DNA of 64,000 bases from Saprolegnia diclina VS20 (Eukaryota; Oomycota; Saprolegniomycetes; Saprolegniales; Saprolegniaceae). The notes beneath the pieces were generated by a model. It was not told where the DNA came from and made no database searches. It worked only from the letters and a program-made list of their open reading frames with translations. This document shows positions 11,957-22,064 of the stretch, piece by piece. The stretch's first letter is position 1; each line of letters starts with the position of its first letter. The position numbers and the translations under genes are program-made. Location: contig NW_008246089.1 of the NCBI RefSeq assembly GCF_000281045.1, forward strand, positions 268,737 to 332,736, written 5' to 3'.

Positions 11957-12629
11957 CGATCGTCGGGTCCACCTTGGCGCTAGAATAGTGTCCTAAACCA
12001 TGACGACCAGCTGTTTACACATCTGATGTTTGATCTGATGAGTCTTTCATATCGTGGCGAGAGCCGCCCATTTCTGGCGTTCAAGATGGTCAACGCGACT
12101 GAGACTGGCTCATTGAAGCCGAGTGGCGTGCCTTGACCAAGACGAATACGAATATGCTGCGATGCGAAAGATAACACGCAACTTAGATCTTGCTTTTGAT
12201 TGGTTCGTTCCAAAAACCTTCGTTGAGCACATGGGGACACTTGTGGGGACGGGAGACGTTCGGAATCCCAACTGGGTTGTAGGAATACCATGTTGAACAA
12301 CTTACAACACAGTATCCCGCAGTAAAGCGTTTACTCGTACTAATCTTTCGCCTTTTACTAAAGATTACCGTGGACGTCTTACAAACAATGCGGCTTCACC
12401 AATTTCTGACCTCCCTCTGGGAGGACCCACTTCATATTCTTGTTACTCGTATATCCTTTACTCTTTACTGCCATTTTCATGGATGCATTGCCACATAACT
12501 ACATTACTAGCCCACGAAAAGATTTAGTCTAGCCGCTATTAAGAGTTGAGTCCTCCAATTGAATTTGTTCTGCCTTGATTTTGGCTGCTGTAGCACCTAC
12601 GATGCGGCTATTTTTACTCGCCCTTCGCA
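11957..12629. other. AT-richer intergenic spacer, no gene seen
   Basis: About 670 bp with markedly lower GC than the flanking genes and no open frame of coding character. It should contain the 3' end of the multidomain gene and the promoter of the 260-aa gene. Confidence 0.55.
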
Positions 12630-13412
12630 ATGGCGTCCAAGGCCCGGCAGCCAAAGCCGCCCACGACCAAGGCCACGCCAAGTGCCAACAAGTTTAACTC
12701 GAACATGGGTCGCAACACGAAGCTCCCAGCGATCGATGCGAGTGCAGTTAGCTCTACAAGTACGCCTTCCATCGACGCCATCGATACCGTCGTTGCACCA
12801 GAGAGGTTACCGCCCCTCGACGCACCACGCAGTGTCTCTATACTTGTTGAGACGGCCGTGGACGTGGCTACTCTTGCCTTGGAAACTGGGCCAGACAATA
12901 TCACGGCCCTCGCGCAAAGCCGGGTCGTCGAAACGGGCGATGTGATTTTGGTCTACGAGCTGTACAGTGAGCCCTTTCCGATCGTGGACGGGGCCATTGC
13001 CACGAGCGCCATTGACGACGCGTACGCGCTTTCGTTTGTGATGCCGGGTTGCCACATCCACCTCTCCGTGTTTGCGCCTGCGGAGAAACGAGAACGCGAT
13101 ACCCAAGGCGCCGCCGTGTACTTGCCCGAGACGGCCCCCGGCAAGATCGGCGCCCTCTCGGCCAACGCAACGTACTATGTCTACGTGACCGAAGACGCAG
13201 CGACGCTCCACGTGGCCGCATCATCAACCACAGCGCAACGCGCGTCCATCCACGATCTGGCGAAGGGCGACGGGCGCGGCTTTGATTCGTGTACGTGCAG
13301 TGAGGGCACGCCATGCGTCGACGAAGGCGGCTGCCGCAACTGGCGTAGCCGCTATGCGATCGCGACGGAAAATGGGTGGAAGGGATTTGGCTTGGAAGGG
13401 AGCTTGGAGTAG
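12630..13412 (+). CDS. Hypothetical 260-aa protein with C-terminal Cys cluster
   Basis: Single-exon gene of 260 codons; I do not recognise the family. The first 75 residues are low in complexity and rich in Lys, Pro, Ser and Thr. Residues about 85-215 look like a compact beta-rich domain (for example ETGDVILVYELYSEPFPIVD and GCHIHLSVFAP). The last 40 residues hold a small Cys module, C-x-C-x5-C-x5-C, followed by WRSRYAIATENGWKGFGL. The spacing suggests a structural disulfide or zinc knot, but nothing shows which. No signal peptide or membrane segment is visible. It converges with the ankyrin-type gene with 46 bp between stops. Codon use is like the neighbours, which supports real coding. Confidence 0.65.
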   Translation: MASKARQPKPPTTKATPSANKFNSNMGRNTKLPAIDASAVSSTSTPSIDAIDTVVAPERLPPLDAPRSVSILVETAVDVATLALETGPDNITALAQSRVVETGDVILVYELYSEPFPIVDGAIATSAIDDAYALSFVMPGCHIHLSVFAPAEKRERDTQGAAVYLPETAPGKIGALSANATYYVYVTEDAATLHVAASSTTAQRASIHDLAKGDGRGFDSCTCSEGTPCVDEGGCRNWRSRYAIATENGWKGFGLEGSLE

Positions 13413-13458
13413 TAAAATTAACTGAATTATGGTTCTAATAACACTATCTATTCCTGCG

Positions 13459-14127
13459 CTACGCAAGGGCTGGGCACAGAATACGGCACAAGCCGGTGTG
13501 CATGCGCTGCAGTCGGGATGGACGACCGGGCTTTGCCGAGTGAGGAGCGGGCACGTAGACCGAGTGCACCGAGTAGAGGTCTCGTGTCGGACACGTCGCT
13601 TCGGCAATGGCCTCGTGCCAGTTGAGCAGCGAGGCCTCGAGGTGGGCGACCACATCGACATGGCCAAAGTCAGCCGCGTACGCAAGCGCCTTGCGTAGCG
13701 TGCGCGGTGAGACGCGCGGCGCGAGCTCCTCGACGATCTCCAAGTGGCCGGCCGCCGCACCGTAGACAATGCTGTCGCAGACGCCGTCATAGTGCAAAAT
13801 AGCTGTGCGACGACCGAGCATGTACTGCAGCATGGCGACGTTGCCTTCGGCTGCAGCCGCTTTGACCAAGCTTGTCGTGTGGCAGGGCACGTTGTAGCGC
13901 TCGACAAGGATCTGCAGCACGTCGAGCCGGTCGGCGTCAATCGCACGCTCGACGTCGGCCACGGACGGTACGACCTCGGGCTTCTCGAGCAGCATGTGCT
14001 CGTGGCCCGCGGCCAGCATCTCAAAAGCGTTGTCCCAGTCGCGAAAGGCCTTGCCGGGAAGAAAGGTCGCAATCGAGAGGAGGAGCTCAGGAGTGCCAAG
14101 CACGAACTGCGCGTTGCTGTGCACCAT
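13459..14127 (-). CDS. Ankyrin-repeat-type protein, 222 aa
   Basis: Single exon. The start MVHSNAQFVLGTPELLL is followed by a short alpha-helical segment (ELLLSIATFLPG) that resembles the F-box-like lead-in common in oomycete ankyrin proteins, then degenerate ankyrin helices: RAIDADRLDVLQILVERY, LVKAAAAEGNVAMLQYML, SIVYGAAAGHLEIVEELA and ALAYAADFGHVDVVAHLEA. Such proteins form large families in Saprolegniales; substrates are unknown. The open frame runs upstream to 14301 with further Met codons, but that part has no ankyrin character, so the downstream Met is preferred. It ends 46 bp from the convergent 260-aa gene. An F-box function is only a possibility. Confidence 0.7.
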   Translation of the reverse strand: MVHSNAQFVLGTPELLLSIATFLPGKAFRDWDNAFEMLAAGHEHMLLEKPEVVPSVADVERAIDADRLDVLQILVERYNVPCHTTSLVKAAAAEGNVAMLQYMLGRRTAILHYDGVCDSIVYGAAAGHLEIVEELAPRVSPRTLRKALAYAADFGHVDVVAHLEASLLNWHEAIAEATCPTRDLYSVHSVYVPAPHSAKPGRPSRLQRMHTGLCRILCPALA

Positions 14128-14890
14128 AGATGCTGTTGCCGACTGAGGCCTTGCAGAGAGCGCTACAACACGAGACGGTCGCCTTTTCCTCTGCCACGTC
14201 GATGACGTGGCTGCACGGTCTCGCGATACGAAGCAGACGGTCGAATGGTTCATCGAATCACACGTCGATTGCTTAATTGAAACCCAGGCATGAGCAGCCA
14301 TGAGACCTTTGAATCAAACGTCTCATGTCTGGATCCATGTATTGTGGCCAAGTGCAATCAAAAGTGCAATATGGATTCCTCCAGCATGGTCAGCATTCGA
14401 GATCTAACTCATTCGTATACATACCGTACTAGTGCAGAGAGCGATAGCGTATTACATGCTGGTTTAGAAATGCCACGAATAGGCTTCCATGTATCGGTCA
14501 TAGCTATCTGCTATCGGTCATAGCACGGATAGTATCGTGCCGCATAAGCTGCACAACATTTGAATGTGCAAATCAGAAATCAGATCTGTGTGGTATCCGG
14601 ATATCAGGTAGCTTCAGAGGTACCGCATTGGGTCGTTCAAAGCTTCCGGACGGGATGCAACCAGCCGTAGCTTCCGTCTTGCTTACTACCAAGTCGCAGT
14701 CGCCAGAGACCCTGTAACAAGCAGCTTGTGAGCGCGCCAACAGTGCAGAATTACACCACTGGCTTCATGCGAACAGCGTTCGATGCCCAAGGATCCAGCG
14801 CTGCACGGAACGAATTCGAAGTTCGAAGCATAATACGGCACGTGATTGGTGGCAACTCGAAGCAATTAGCTGCACACACTCGGAAAGGGC
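14128..14890. other. Intergenic spacer between divergent genes
   Basis: About 760 bp between the ankyrin-type start (minus strand) and the receptor-kinase start (plus strand). It holds a 13-bp direct repeat (14492-14524), a small imperfect inverted repeat just after it, and an inverted CCAAT element (GATTGGT, 14844-14850) about 40 bp before the kinase start codon. A 5' exon encoding a signal peptide for the kinase could be hidden here, but none was found. Confidence 0.5.
14492..14524. repeat. 13-bp direct repeat plus adjacent inverted repeat
   Basis: TATCGGTCATAGC occurs at 14492-14504 and again at 14512-14524, one repeat every 20 bp (two helical turns). It is followed at once by an imperfect palindrome with GCACG and CGTGC arms (14523-14540). 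The position, about 370 bp upstream of the receptor-kinase gene, would fit a protein-binding site; function is unproven. Confidence 0.55.
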
Positions 14891-16426
14891 ATGGCGAGCG
14901 TCCTCGCGTCGACATGCGCCCAGCGGACGGCGCTCTTCGCCAAGTCGCTTGACGCGCTCCCTTCGTACAGCGTCTGCTCGATCGTCAAGAAGCTTGGTGA
15001 CAACAAGTTTGACTCGAAAGCGCTCCAGAGCAACGACTGCAAGAAGCCGGCGTGCGTGAACGTGCTCGAGTCGTTCAAGACGACGTTTGTCGGCTGCATG
15101 CTCACCGACATTGCCGACGTGGCGTCCGTCGACATGGCGCGCCTGGCGAGCTACTGCGCCAGTATTGACGCATCCTATGCGCCAGGCGCGGCGTCGCCCC
15201 AGCCGCTTCCAGCCGCGCCGCCGCAGGACGCGGCCGTCGACAGTCCCGTGCGCGGCGGCCTCAGTACACCGATCATCATTGCCATCACGTGCGTCGTCAT
15301 TGCTGCGATCGTCGTCGCCGGCTACGTCTATTTACGCCTGAAGCGCGGCGCGGCCTCGGCGACCTTGTACACGTCGCCACCGCCGATGCAGACGAGCAAC
15401 GATCCGTATGCGTCCGTCATGAAGCATGGAAACGCCGGGTCCCAGTCCAACACGCGCACGAGCGAGAGCAGTGCGTCGAATCTTGGCGCCGATGCCTCCA
15501 CGTTAGACTTGTGCGACCTCGATTTGTATCGCATCTCGCCGCGGGACGTGACGTTGGACAAGTCGCTCGCGCAAGGAGCGTACGGTGAAGTGTGGCTCGG
15601 CACGCTCGATGGACACACGGTGGCGGTCAAGAAGCTTTTGAACCACCGGCGAACCCGGGACGAGCTGCAAAAGTTCATATACGAGATCGCGCTCGTTGCC
15701 AAGTACGTAGTCCTTTCGAACTGTATCCACGTCTTGCTGACCATATACGGTACACATAGGATGGAGTCGCGCTACGTCGTCCAGTTTATCGGCGTCGCGT
15801 GGACGCGCCCGAGCGATATGATGCTCGTGACCGAATACATGGACGCTGGGGACCTCCGCAACCTCCTCCAAGTGACGGCGTCGACCAAGTCGTTTACATG
15901 GACCAAGAAGGTCCACGTCGCCCACCAGATCGCGGAAGGGCTTGTGTATTTGCACATGCTCGAGCCAAAAGTCATCCACCGCGATCTGAAATCGCGCAAC
16001 GTCCTCCTCAACGCCAAGATGGATGCGAAGCTGACCGACTTTGGCGTCTCGCGCGAGACGGACGACGCGACCATGACTGCTGGCATTGGCACGTACCGCT
16101 GGATGGCGCCCGAGGTGCTCCAAGACGGCCACTACACCGAGTCGGCGGACGTGTTTTCGTTTGGAGTGATCCTCGCCGAGCTCAGCAACGAGATCGTGCC
16201 GTACTCGGACTTGCGAAATGCGAACGGCAACCCGTACACGGACACGGCGATCATGGCCAAGGTCATGGTGGGCGAGCTCCAACCCACGTTTGCCCCCGAC
16301 TGCCCTCCTTGGTTTCGCGACTTGGGACTGCAGTGCATGAGCCGCCACCACGCTGATCGGCCGACCGCCATGGAAGCCTCGTTCAAAATACAGACCGAAC
16401 TCCGGCTACTCAAGGCGTCCTCATAG
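14891..16426 (+). CDS. Receptor-like TKL kinase with elicitin-like ectodomain
   Basis: Exons 14891-15702 and 15760-16426 (492 aa). The 57-nt intron has no stop and keeps frame, so it is easily misread as coding. Residues 9-89 carry six Cys at 9, 29, 50, 55, 69 and 89: the elicitin order, including the Cys-x4-Cys pair, with slightly shorter loops than canonical 98-aa elicitins. A Pro/Ala linker leads to one membrane helix (about 125-147, PIIIAITCVVIAAIVVAGY) and a basic stop-transfer. The kinase has the glycine loop GAYGEVWLG, VAVKK, the catalytic loop HRDLKSRNVLL, DFGVSR and APEVL, so it should be active; it is of the tyrosine-kinase-like group. Elicitins bind sterols, so a sterol or lipid ligand is a fair guess. 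No signal peptide precedes Cys9; an in-frame acceptor at 14868-14869 would allow a missing 5' exon. Confidence 0.85.
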   Translation: MASVLASTCAQRTALFAKSLDALPSYSVCSIVKKLGDNKFDSKALQSNDCKKPACVNVLESFKTTFVGCMLTDIADVASVDMARLASYCASIDASYAPGAASPQPLPAAPPQDAAVDSPVRGGLSTPIIIAITCVVIAAIVVAGYVYLRLKRGAASATLYTSPPPMQTSNDPYASVMKHGNAGSQSNTRTSESSASNLGADASTLDLCDLDLYRISPRDVTLDKSLAQGAYGEVWLGTLDGHTVAVKKLLNHRRTRDELQKFIYEIALVAKYVVLSNCIHVLLTIYGTHRMESRYVVQFIGVAWTRPSDMMLVTEYMDAGDLRNLLQVTASTKSFTWTKKVHVAHQIAEGLVYLHMLEPKVIHRDLKSRNVLLNAKMDAKLTDFGVSRETDDATMTAGIGTYRWMAPEVLQDGHYTESADVFSFGVILAELSNEIVPYSDLRNANGNPYTDTAIMAKVMVGELQPTFAPDCPPWFRDLGLQCMSRHHADRPTAMEASFKIQTELRLLKASS

Positions 16427-17215
16427 TGTTGATGCGTAATACAATGGCGTTTGGTGTTTATGTCTGTTCGCATCAGTGATGTCATTTCACGGGTGAGATC
16501 ATTCTGTGAGGACCAGTAAACAGGCCAACCCATCGGACGGAATGCACTCATGGCCGTCATTAGTCAGCGACCGAGCGGTGGAGGCGGTTAAGGCTCCAAC
16601 GTGCTCAATCTCAATCGGTACAGCGATGCACCAGTACATACCAACACGTCTCTCAAGCGCGAGACGTCGCACCTCGACCTGTGAAGATTAAACGCCGCGT
16701 TCAGAACCACCGCGCACACAATTCGACTCTACGCCAAGGCGCTTCGACTTCGACGCGCAAGAATCGTCGGGCTTCTCTCCGTCTCGACTACGTGCACAAT
16801 AATCCACTCAATGAATAGGTTTGCACACTGATTGGGTCTGTTGTAAACGTCGGTTAAATCGGTGGGTAAACTCGCTACTAGTTAGTACATCACTGTGCGT
16901 CGATGGTGGTTTAACTCTGATTTTTGCCACATTGACCCAACGCCACTCTCATCCAATAACGGTATCACACTAGGATGTACGTTCACCGCACAGCCAACTC
17001 TGTCGTCCATTCGGCCCTGCATTCGGCCTGAGCAGCTGCGACGTGATCGCGACCGCACGCAGTGTACATGCATCCACCACAGCTATATCCACCACGACCC
17101 CACGACCGCTGGAACTCAGATGCGAAAGGCAGGTGTAAACCTGCATTCCGGACTGACAGACATGCATTCTGTGTGCCTGTCTCGGGAAGTGAGTGACGTC
17201 ATTTACCGATTGAAG
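16427..17215. other. Intergenic spacer, no gene seen
   Basis: About 790 bp between two genes on the same strand. Open frames are short and lack coding character. One frame is open upstream of the S33 start (from 16895), but the residues before its hydrophobic N-terminus are rich in His, Cys and Arg and look non-coding. Confidence 0.5.
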
Positions 17216-18963
17216 ATGTGGACATCGTTTGGCGTTGCCGTCGTCGAGCTCGTGCTCAGCTACCTCCAGCTCATGCCGTCGGGCACGCCGGATTGGGTCT
17301 TGCTTGCCGCCCAGTCGTCGCTCCGGTCGCCTGCCGCCCCTACTGTCGCCAGCACCGGAGGCGCCTTGCCCCAAAATACTGCTGTTGGCAGCGGACCCTT
17401 CCACTGGACCTTGTGCCCCGACCACGCTGACGACGCCCGGTACCAGTGCGGCTACCTGACTGTGCCGCTCGACCACTTGGATCCGACCAACAATGCGACC
17501 CTCGACATTGCCGTTCAAAAGTACATTTCGAACGCGACGGTGCCATTGGGGACGATCCTCCTCAACCCCGGCGGTCCCGGCGGTCCTGGCACAAGTATGG
17601 CAACGCCTGCCACCGCCATTATGACGGGCGGTCAGTACGACGTCCTCGGCTTTGACCCGCGCGGTATTGGCAAGTCGCGCCCGATTCAATGCTCCAAGAA
17701 CCGCTTCACGGCAGCCATCGAAGGTGCAGTACTCGACACCGTTGACCTGGACGGCACCTCTGAGTCTGCGATCGACGCCTACGTCTCCAACTATGCACTG
17801 CCGATTGCACGTTGCCAGCTCTACGACGGCGACTACCTCCCGTACCTCTCGACGGCGTTTGTCGCTCGGGACATGGACCTTATCCGCGCTGCGCTCGGCC
17901 AAGACCTCATGCATTACTACGGCATTTCGTATGGCACGTACGTACCCAACGTCGGCTTGCGGCTTGGCGATGCTCATCGGTTCCTAGGTTCCTTGGGGCG
18001 ACGTACGTCAGCATGTTTCCCGACCGCGTCGGCCGCGTCGTGATCGACTCGGTCTTGGACCCGGAAGTGTACACTGGTCCCGTCACAAATCTGCTGTTGC
18101 GTTCGTATAAGGACAATGACGCATGCTTTACGGCGTTCACCGAACAGTGCGAGGCCGCGGGCCCCCTGCATTGCCCGCTCGCGGACGCCAACGCGACGCG
18201 CCCGTACCTAATGAAGCGCCTCCAGGCCTTTCTGACAGCAGTTGAGACCAAGCCGCTGCTTGTCAAGGGCGGCGACGACCTTGTGCGCGTGACAGCGACG
18301 GAGATTCGTCAAACCATCTTTGGCTCTATGTACACTCCGCATGATGCGTGGCCGCCGCTGGCGGCGACCCTCCACGCGATGCTCAATGGAACATACGAGG
18401 CTCCCAGCACCAACTCGAGCTGCGCGACTTTGGACGCAGACCGCGATGTTCACATGGCCTCGATCGCGTACATTGGCAATGACGGTGCGTCGTCCAAGGG
18501 CCTCAACTTGTCTGCGGCCGTCCAGGCAGCGCAGAAGCTCGCACCACTCTCGGGCCTCGTGGGCTTTGTCAACTTGGTGGCTGCGAAAGCATGGACGACC
18601 CGCCCCGTCGAGCGCTTCACGGGGCCATGGACGCACACGTTGGCCAACAAGGTGCTGGTCTTGACCAACCAAGTGGATCCCGCAACGCCGATGGTGGGCG
18701 CGCAAAACGTCCACCGGCTCTTGGGGACCGACAACGCGGTGCTCGTGACACGCGAGGGGTATGGCCACGGCGCGCTCTTCAGTCAGCCTAGCACCTGCGT
18801 CCACAAGCTCGTCGCGGCGTACTACTCGAACGGGACGCTGCCGTCGACGACGTTTTGCAAGATTGACGCGACGCCGTTCGGCCCATCGTCCCCTCTTTCG
18901 GATGCAATGCAAGCCATGATGACGCTGTCGACGAGCATCACCAAGCCGACGCGGATGTACTAA
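17216..18963 (+). CDS. S33-family serine peptidase, tripeptidyl-aminopeptidase-like (copy 1)
   Basis: Alpha/beta hydrolase of peptidase family S33, expected to release short peptides from N-termini outside the cell or in a vacuole. Exons 17216-17937 and 17988-18963 (565 aa); the 50-nt intron splits the codon just after the nucleophile. Catalytic parts: oxyanion stretch LNPGGPGGPGTS, FDPRGIGKS, nucleophile elbow GISYGT, Asp in NQVDPATP and His in GYGHG. The C-terminal half matches the TAP-like C-terminal domain. The N-terminus is hydrophobic (WTSFGVAVVELVLSYLQLM), consistent with a signal or anchor, and there are several N-glycosylation sequons. A tandem paralogue starts about 780 bp downstream and a degenerate third copy lies at 42.8-44.1 kb. 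Confidence 0.88.
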
Positions 18964-19741
18964 CTCGCATAAAGCGTACGCACCATTGCGCGCTGGACGC
19001 GATATGTCGAATAATATCAAGTTGATACAATGGACATGGGATGCGGGATTTGCTTATTGACTTGTGGAAATGGAGCGGCGCGCAGAGGAAACTTAGAGTA
19101 AAAGGTGCTACACTTGTTGAGCTCGAGCGAGTTGATCTGGTAGCGCTAGTACGTGTCGCCAAATGGCTACTCGGTCGTTTGGACGCTGACGACATCGAGA
19201 ACACAACGTACTTTTGCGGCCACAGCTCAGAGCGCATCAAAATTTGTTGCACAGTGGGCTCTTCCTCGTCGTTGCGTGGTTTCAGACACTGCAGTTGCCC
19301 AGTTTCAAGACGTGTGCGATTGCGTCGATTTTGTCTGGTGCGGGCGCGACGACGTGCCCAGAGCTCGTGATCAGTAACTATAGAGTGTTTACCCGCTCTG
19401 CGCATCTAACGTGATTCCATCTGGTATTTGGTTATCAGAAATAACGCGGCCAGACTCACGGAAGACGGGATGTCTGGCCGTGCTTGGAGGCCGTGACCAA
19501 GCTCACAATTTCAGTGACGTCGACAATACTTTGCTGAGCGCCGAGATGCACCGCGAGTCGTTGGGTGGACTCACCACTACGCCGTTATGCTGAGCAGGGA
19601 GGGGGTTAGAAAGCGTCGCCACGTTCTTGAACACTGTTTTGATTGGCTCCAAAGCGAAATGACGTGCATTCCGCACCTACAATCTGCCGCGTCAACGCCC
19701 GCCTTGTAGGTGATAGCAGTCAGTAGGCAATTCCATTCGTC
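18964..19741. other. Spacer between tandem S33 genes
   Basis: About 780 bp. No gene is seen. An inverted CCAAT element (GATTGG) lies about 110 bp before the start codon of the second copy. The spacer does not obviously repeat the upstream region of copy 1. Confidence 0.5.
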
Positions 19742-21578
19742 ATGGTCGCGCTGTCATCTCTCGCCGTCGCATGGACACAGCTTCTGAGCAACTACGCGCA
19801 GCTCTTGCCGTCAAGCGCCGCCGACTGGGCGCTCTTGGCCTACAACGTCNNNNNNNNNNNNNNNNNNNNNNNNNNNNNNNNNNNNNNNNNNNNNNNNNNN
19901 NNNNNNNNNNNNNNNNNNNNNNNNNNNNNNNNNNNNNNNNNNNNNNNNNNNNNNNNNNNNNNNNNNNNNNNNNNNNNNNNNNNNNNNNNNNNNNNNNNNN
20001 NNNNNNNNNNNNNNNNNNNNNNNNNNNNNNNNNNNNNNNNNNNNNNNNNNNNNNNNNNNNNNNNNNNNNNNNNNNNNNNNNNNNNNNNNNNNNNNNNNNN
20101 NNNNNNNNNNNNNNNNNNNNNNNNNNNNNNNNNNNNNNNNNNNNNNNNNNNNNNNNNNNNNNNNNNNNNNNNNNNNNNNNNNNNNNNNNNNNNNNNNNNN
20201 NNNNNNNNNNNNNNNNNNNNNNNNNNNNNNNNNNNNNNNNNNNNNNNNNNNNNNNNNNNNNNNNNNNNNNNNNNNNNNNNNNNNNNNNNNNNNNNNNNNN
20301 NNNNNNNNNNNNNNNNNNNNNNNNNNNNNNNNNNNNNNNNNNNNNNNNNNNNNNNNNNNNNNNNNNNNNNNNNNNNNNNNNNNNNNNNNNNNNNNNNNNN
20401 NNNNNNNNNNNNNNNNNNNNNNNNNNNNNNNNNNNNNNNCTCTACGATGGCGACTACCTCCCGTACCTCTCGACGGCGTTTGTCGCTCGGGACATGGACC
20501 TTATCCGCGCTGCGCTCGGCCAAGACCTCATGCACTACTACGGTGTCTCATATGGCTCGTACGTGCTCTTGATATCGCGACATTTGTGCTCATGTTTTGT
20601 ACGTCTAGGTTTCTCGGCATCACGTACGCCAACATGTTTCCAAGCCGCGTCGGTCGCTTCGTCATTGACGCTGTGCTCGACCCGGAGCTGTACACGGGTC
20701 CCGCGCCCGGTCTCATGGCCGGCTCCTTTCGCGACACGGACAAGATCTTTGCGGGGTTTGCGGCCGACTGCGAGGCCGCTGGTCCGCGTCTCTGTGCGCT
20801 CGCCGACAGCAACTCACCGCGGCCGTACCTCCTGTCGCGCTTGCAAGCCTTCTTGGCCAACGTGACGGCATCACCGCTTTTGGTGCCCGGCGGCGACGAC
20901 GTGGTGCGGCTCACCGACACGGCTGTGCGCAATCTCATTGTGCCACACCTCTACTCGGCCATGCGCTGGCCGCAGCTCGCGCTCGAGTTCAAAGCGTTGA
21001 TGGACGGCACGTACGCGGCCCCTCCGAAAAATGCCTCGTGCGACGACTTGGATGCGGATGTCGGCGTGGGCATGGCGTACCAAGCCTACATTGGCAACGA
21101 CGGCGATTTCGACGCCAACGCCAACGCCAACTGGACGAGTGCGCTGCGAGCTGTGCAGAACGCGACGCGGGTGCTCTTTGACCCCGAGATGAACAACATC
21201 ATGGCCGTCAAATTTTGGAAGACGCGGGCGGTCGAACGCTACGATGGTCCGTGGGGCCGAGCGTACGCCAACAAGGTCGTCATCCTCAACAACGAGCTCG
21301 ACCCGGTGTGCCCGCTCCACTCGGCCCAGCACGTCCGCGACCTCATGGGTCCTACACACTCGGTGCTCGTCACGCGCGACGGGTACGGCCATGGCGCGGC
21401 CGTGAGCCAGCCCAGCGCCTGTTTGCACAACCTTCTCATCGACCTCTACTCGCACGGCGCGTACCCTACGAATGACACGCGTTGCGGTGTGGACCACGGG
21501 CCGTTCGATGCACCGACGCTGCCAACGACGATGCTTGATGCCATGATGCGCCTTGCGACCATGCGGATCAAAAAGTAA
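19742..21578 (+). CDS. S33-family serine peptidase (copy 2, interrupted by assembly gap)
   Basis: Tandem paralogue of the preceding gene. The start [22 protein letters not shown] is hydrophobic, like copy 1. Most of the first exon is lost in a 590-bp run of N. After the gap, exon 1 resumes at 20440 and ends at 20558; intron 20559-20608 sits at the same codon and phase as in copy 1; exon 2 is 20609-21578. The elbow is GVSYGS, the Asp lies in NNELDPVCP and the His in GYGHG, so the visible triad is intact. The 105 bp straight after the gap differ from copy 1 at only two sites, whereas the second exons have diverged much more. The distance from start to gap end is about 95 bp more than in copy 1, so gap length may be nominal or an extra intron may be present. 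Confidence 0.85.
19850..20439. other. Assembly gap (590 N)
   Basis: Run of undetermined bases inside exon 1 of the second S33 gene. The near-identity of copies 1 and 2 at its right edge suggests that assembly broke on the tandem duplication. Confidence 0.95.
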
Positions 21579-22064
21579 TTGTGTCTAGTGTCATACATGT
21601 CATCCCCGCTTCGTTTGAGTCGTTATGGGAGTGGTGAGGGTGAATAGGGTTTTTGCCCGAGATGGGGCAAGGGTAACGTTCTGGTGCCAAGAGATCGTCG
21701 GCTTTCAATGGACGTAATGGACACCATTCGGCGTGAGCATTTACAAGAGTGGCCGACCATCAAGGCCAAACGCAAGCGACGACTGACGAGCGACGAGAGC
21801 ATTCTGCGTCTTTGTACGAGATGTCGGTCGTTGGGGAAGCAGCTTTTCGATCCCGGTATCCTGCGGCCGTCTGTGCAAAATCTGTGTTTTGAGAGTCGCA
21901 GCGTGTTCTTTAACCAAAGAATTATTGAGCGTCGACGAGTACCCGACTCCAATAACAACGATCAACAAACGAGCTTCGCTTGTGCAAGCAGGTTTGTACC
22001 GCTAGAAACCAATTTAGTGGAAAACACCGTTTCAACCGGTTTCACCGCAAAGCCAGGCGACAGA
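21579..22064. other. Spacer, possibly 5' leader of the giant membrane protein gene
   Basis: The frame of the next gene stays open back to an ATG at 21684, which would add 127 residues. That extension is rich in Arg and Asn, AT-richer than the gene, and has no counterpart in front of the second internal repeat of the protein, so I treat it as leader or promoter. Confidence 0.45.

Noticed and set aside
2814-16426. Pellino-like ligase and TKL kinase as a linked IRAK-Pellino signalling module
   Set aside because: Animal Pellino acts on IRAK kinases, which are TKL kinases, but the two genes are 10 kb apart with unrelated genes between, and the kinase has no death domain. Proximity alone is not evidence.
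21684-22064. 127-residue N-terminal extension of the giant membrane protein
   Set aside because: Different base composition, no counterpart before the second internal repeat, and a suitable Met just before the first membrane helix.
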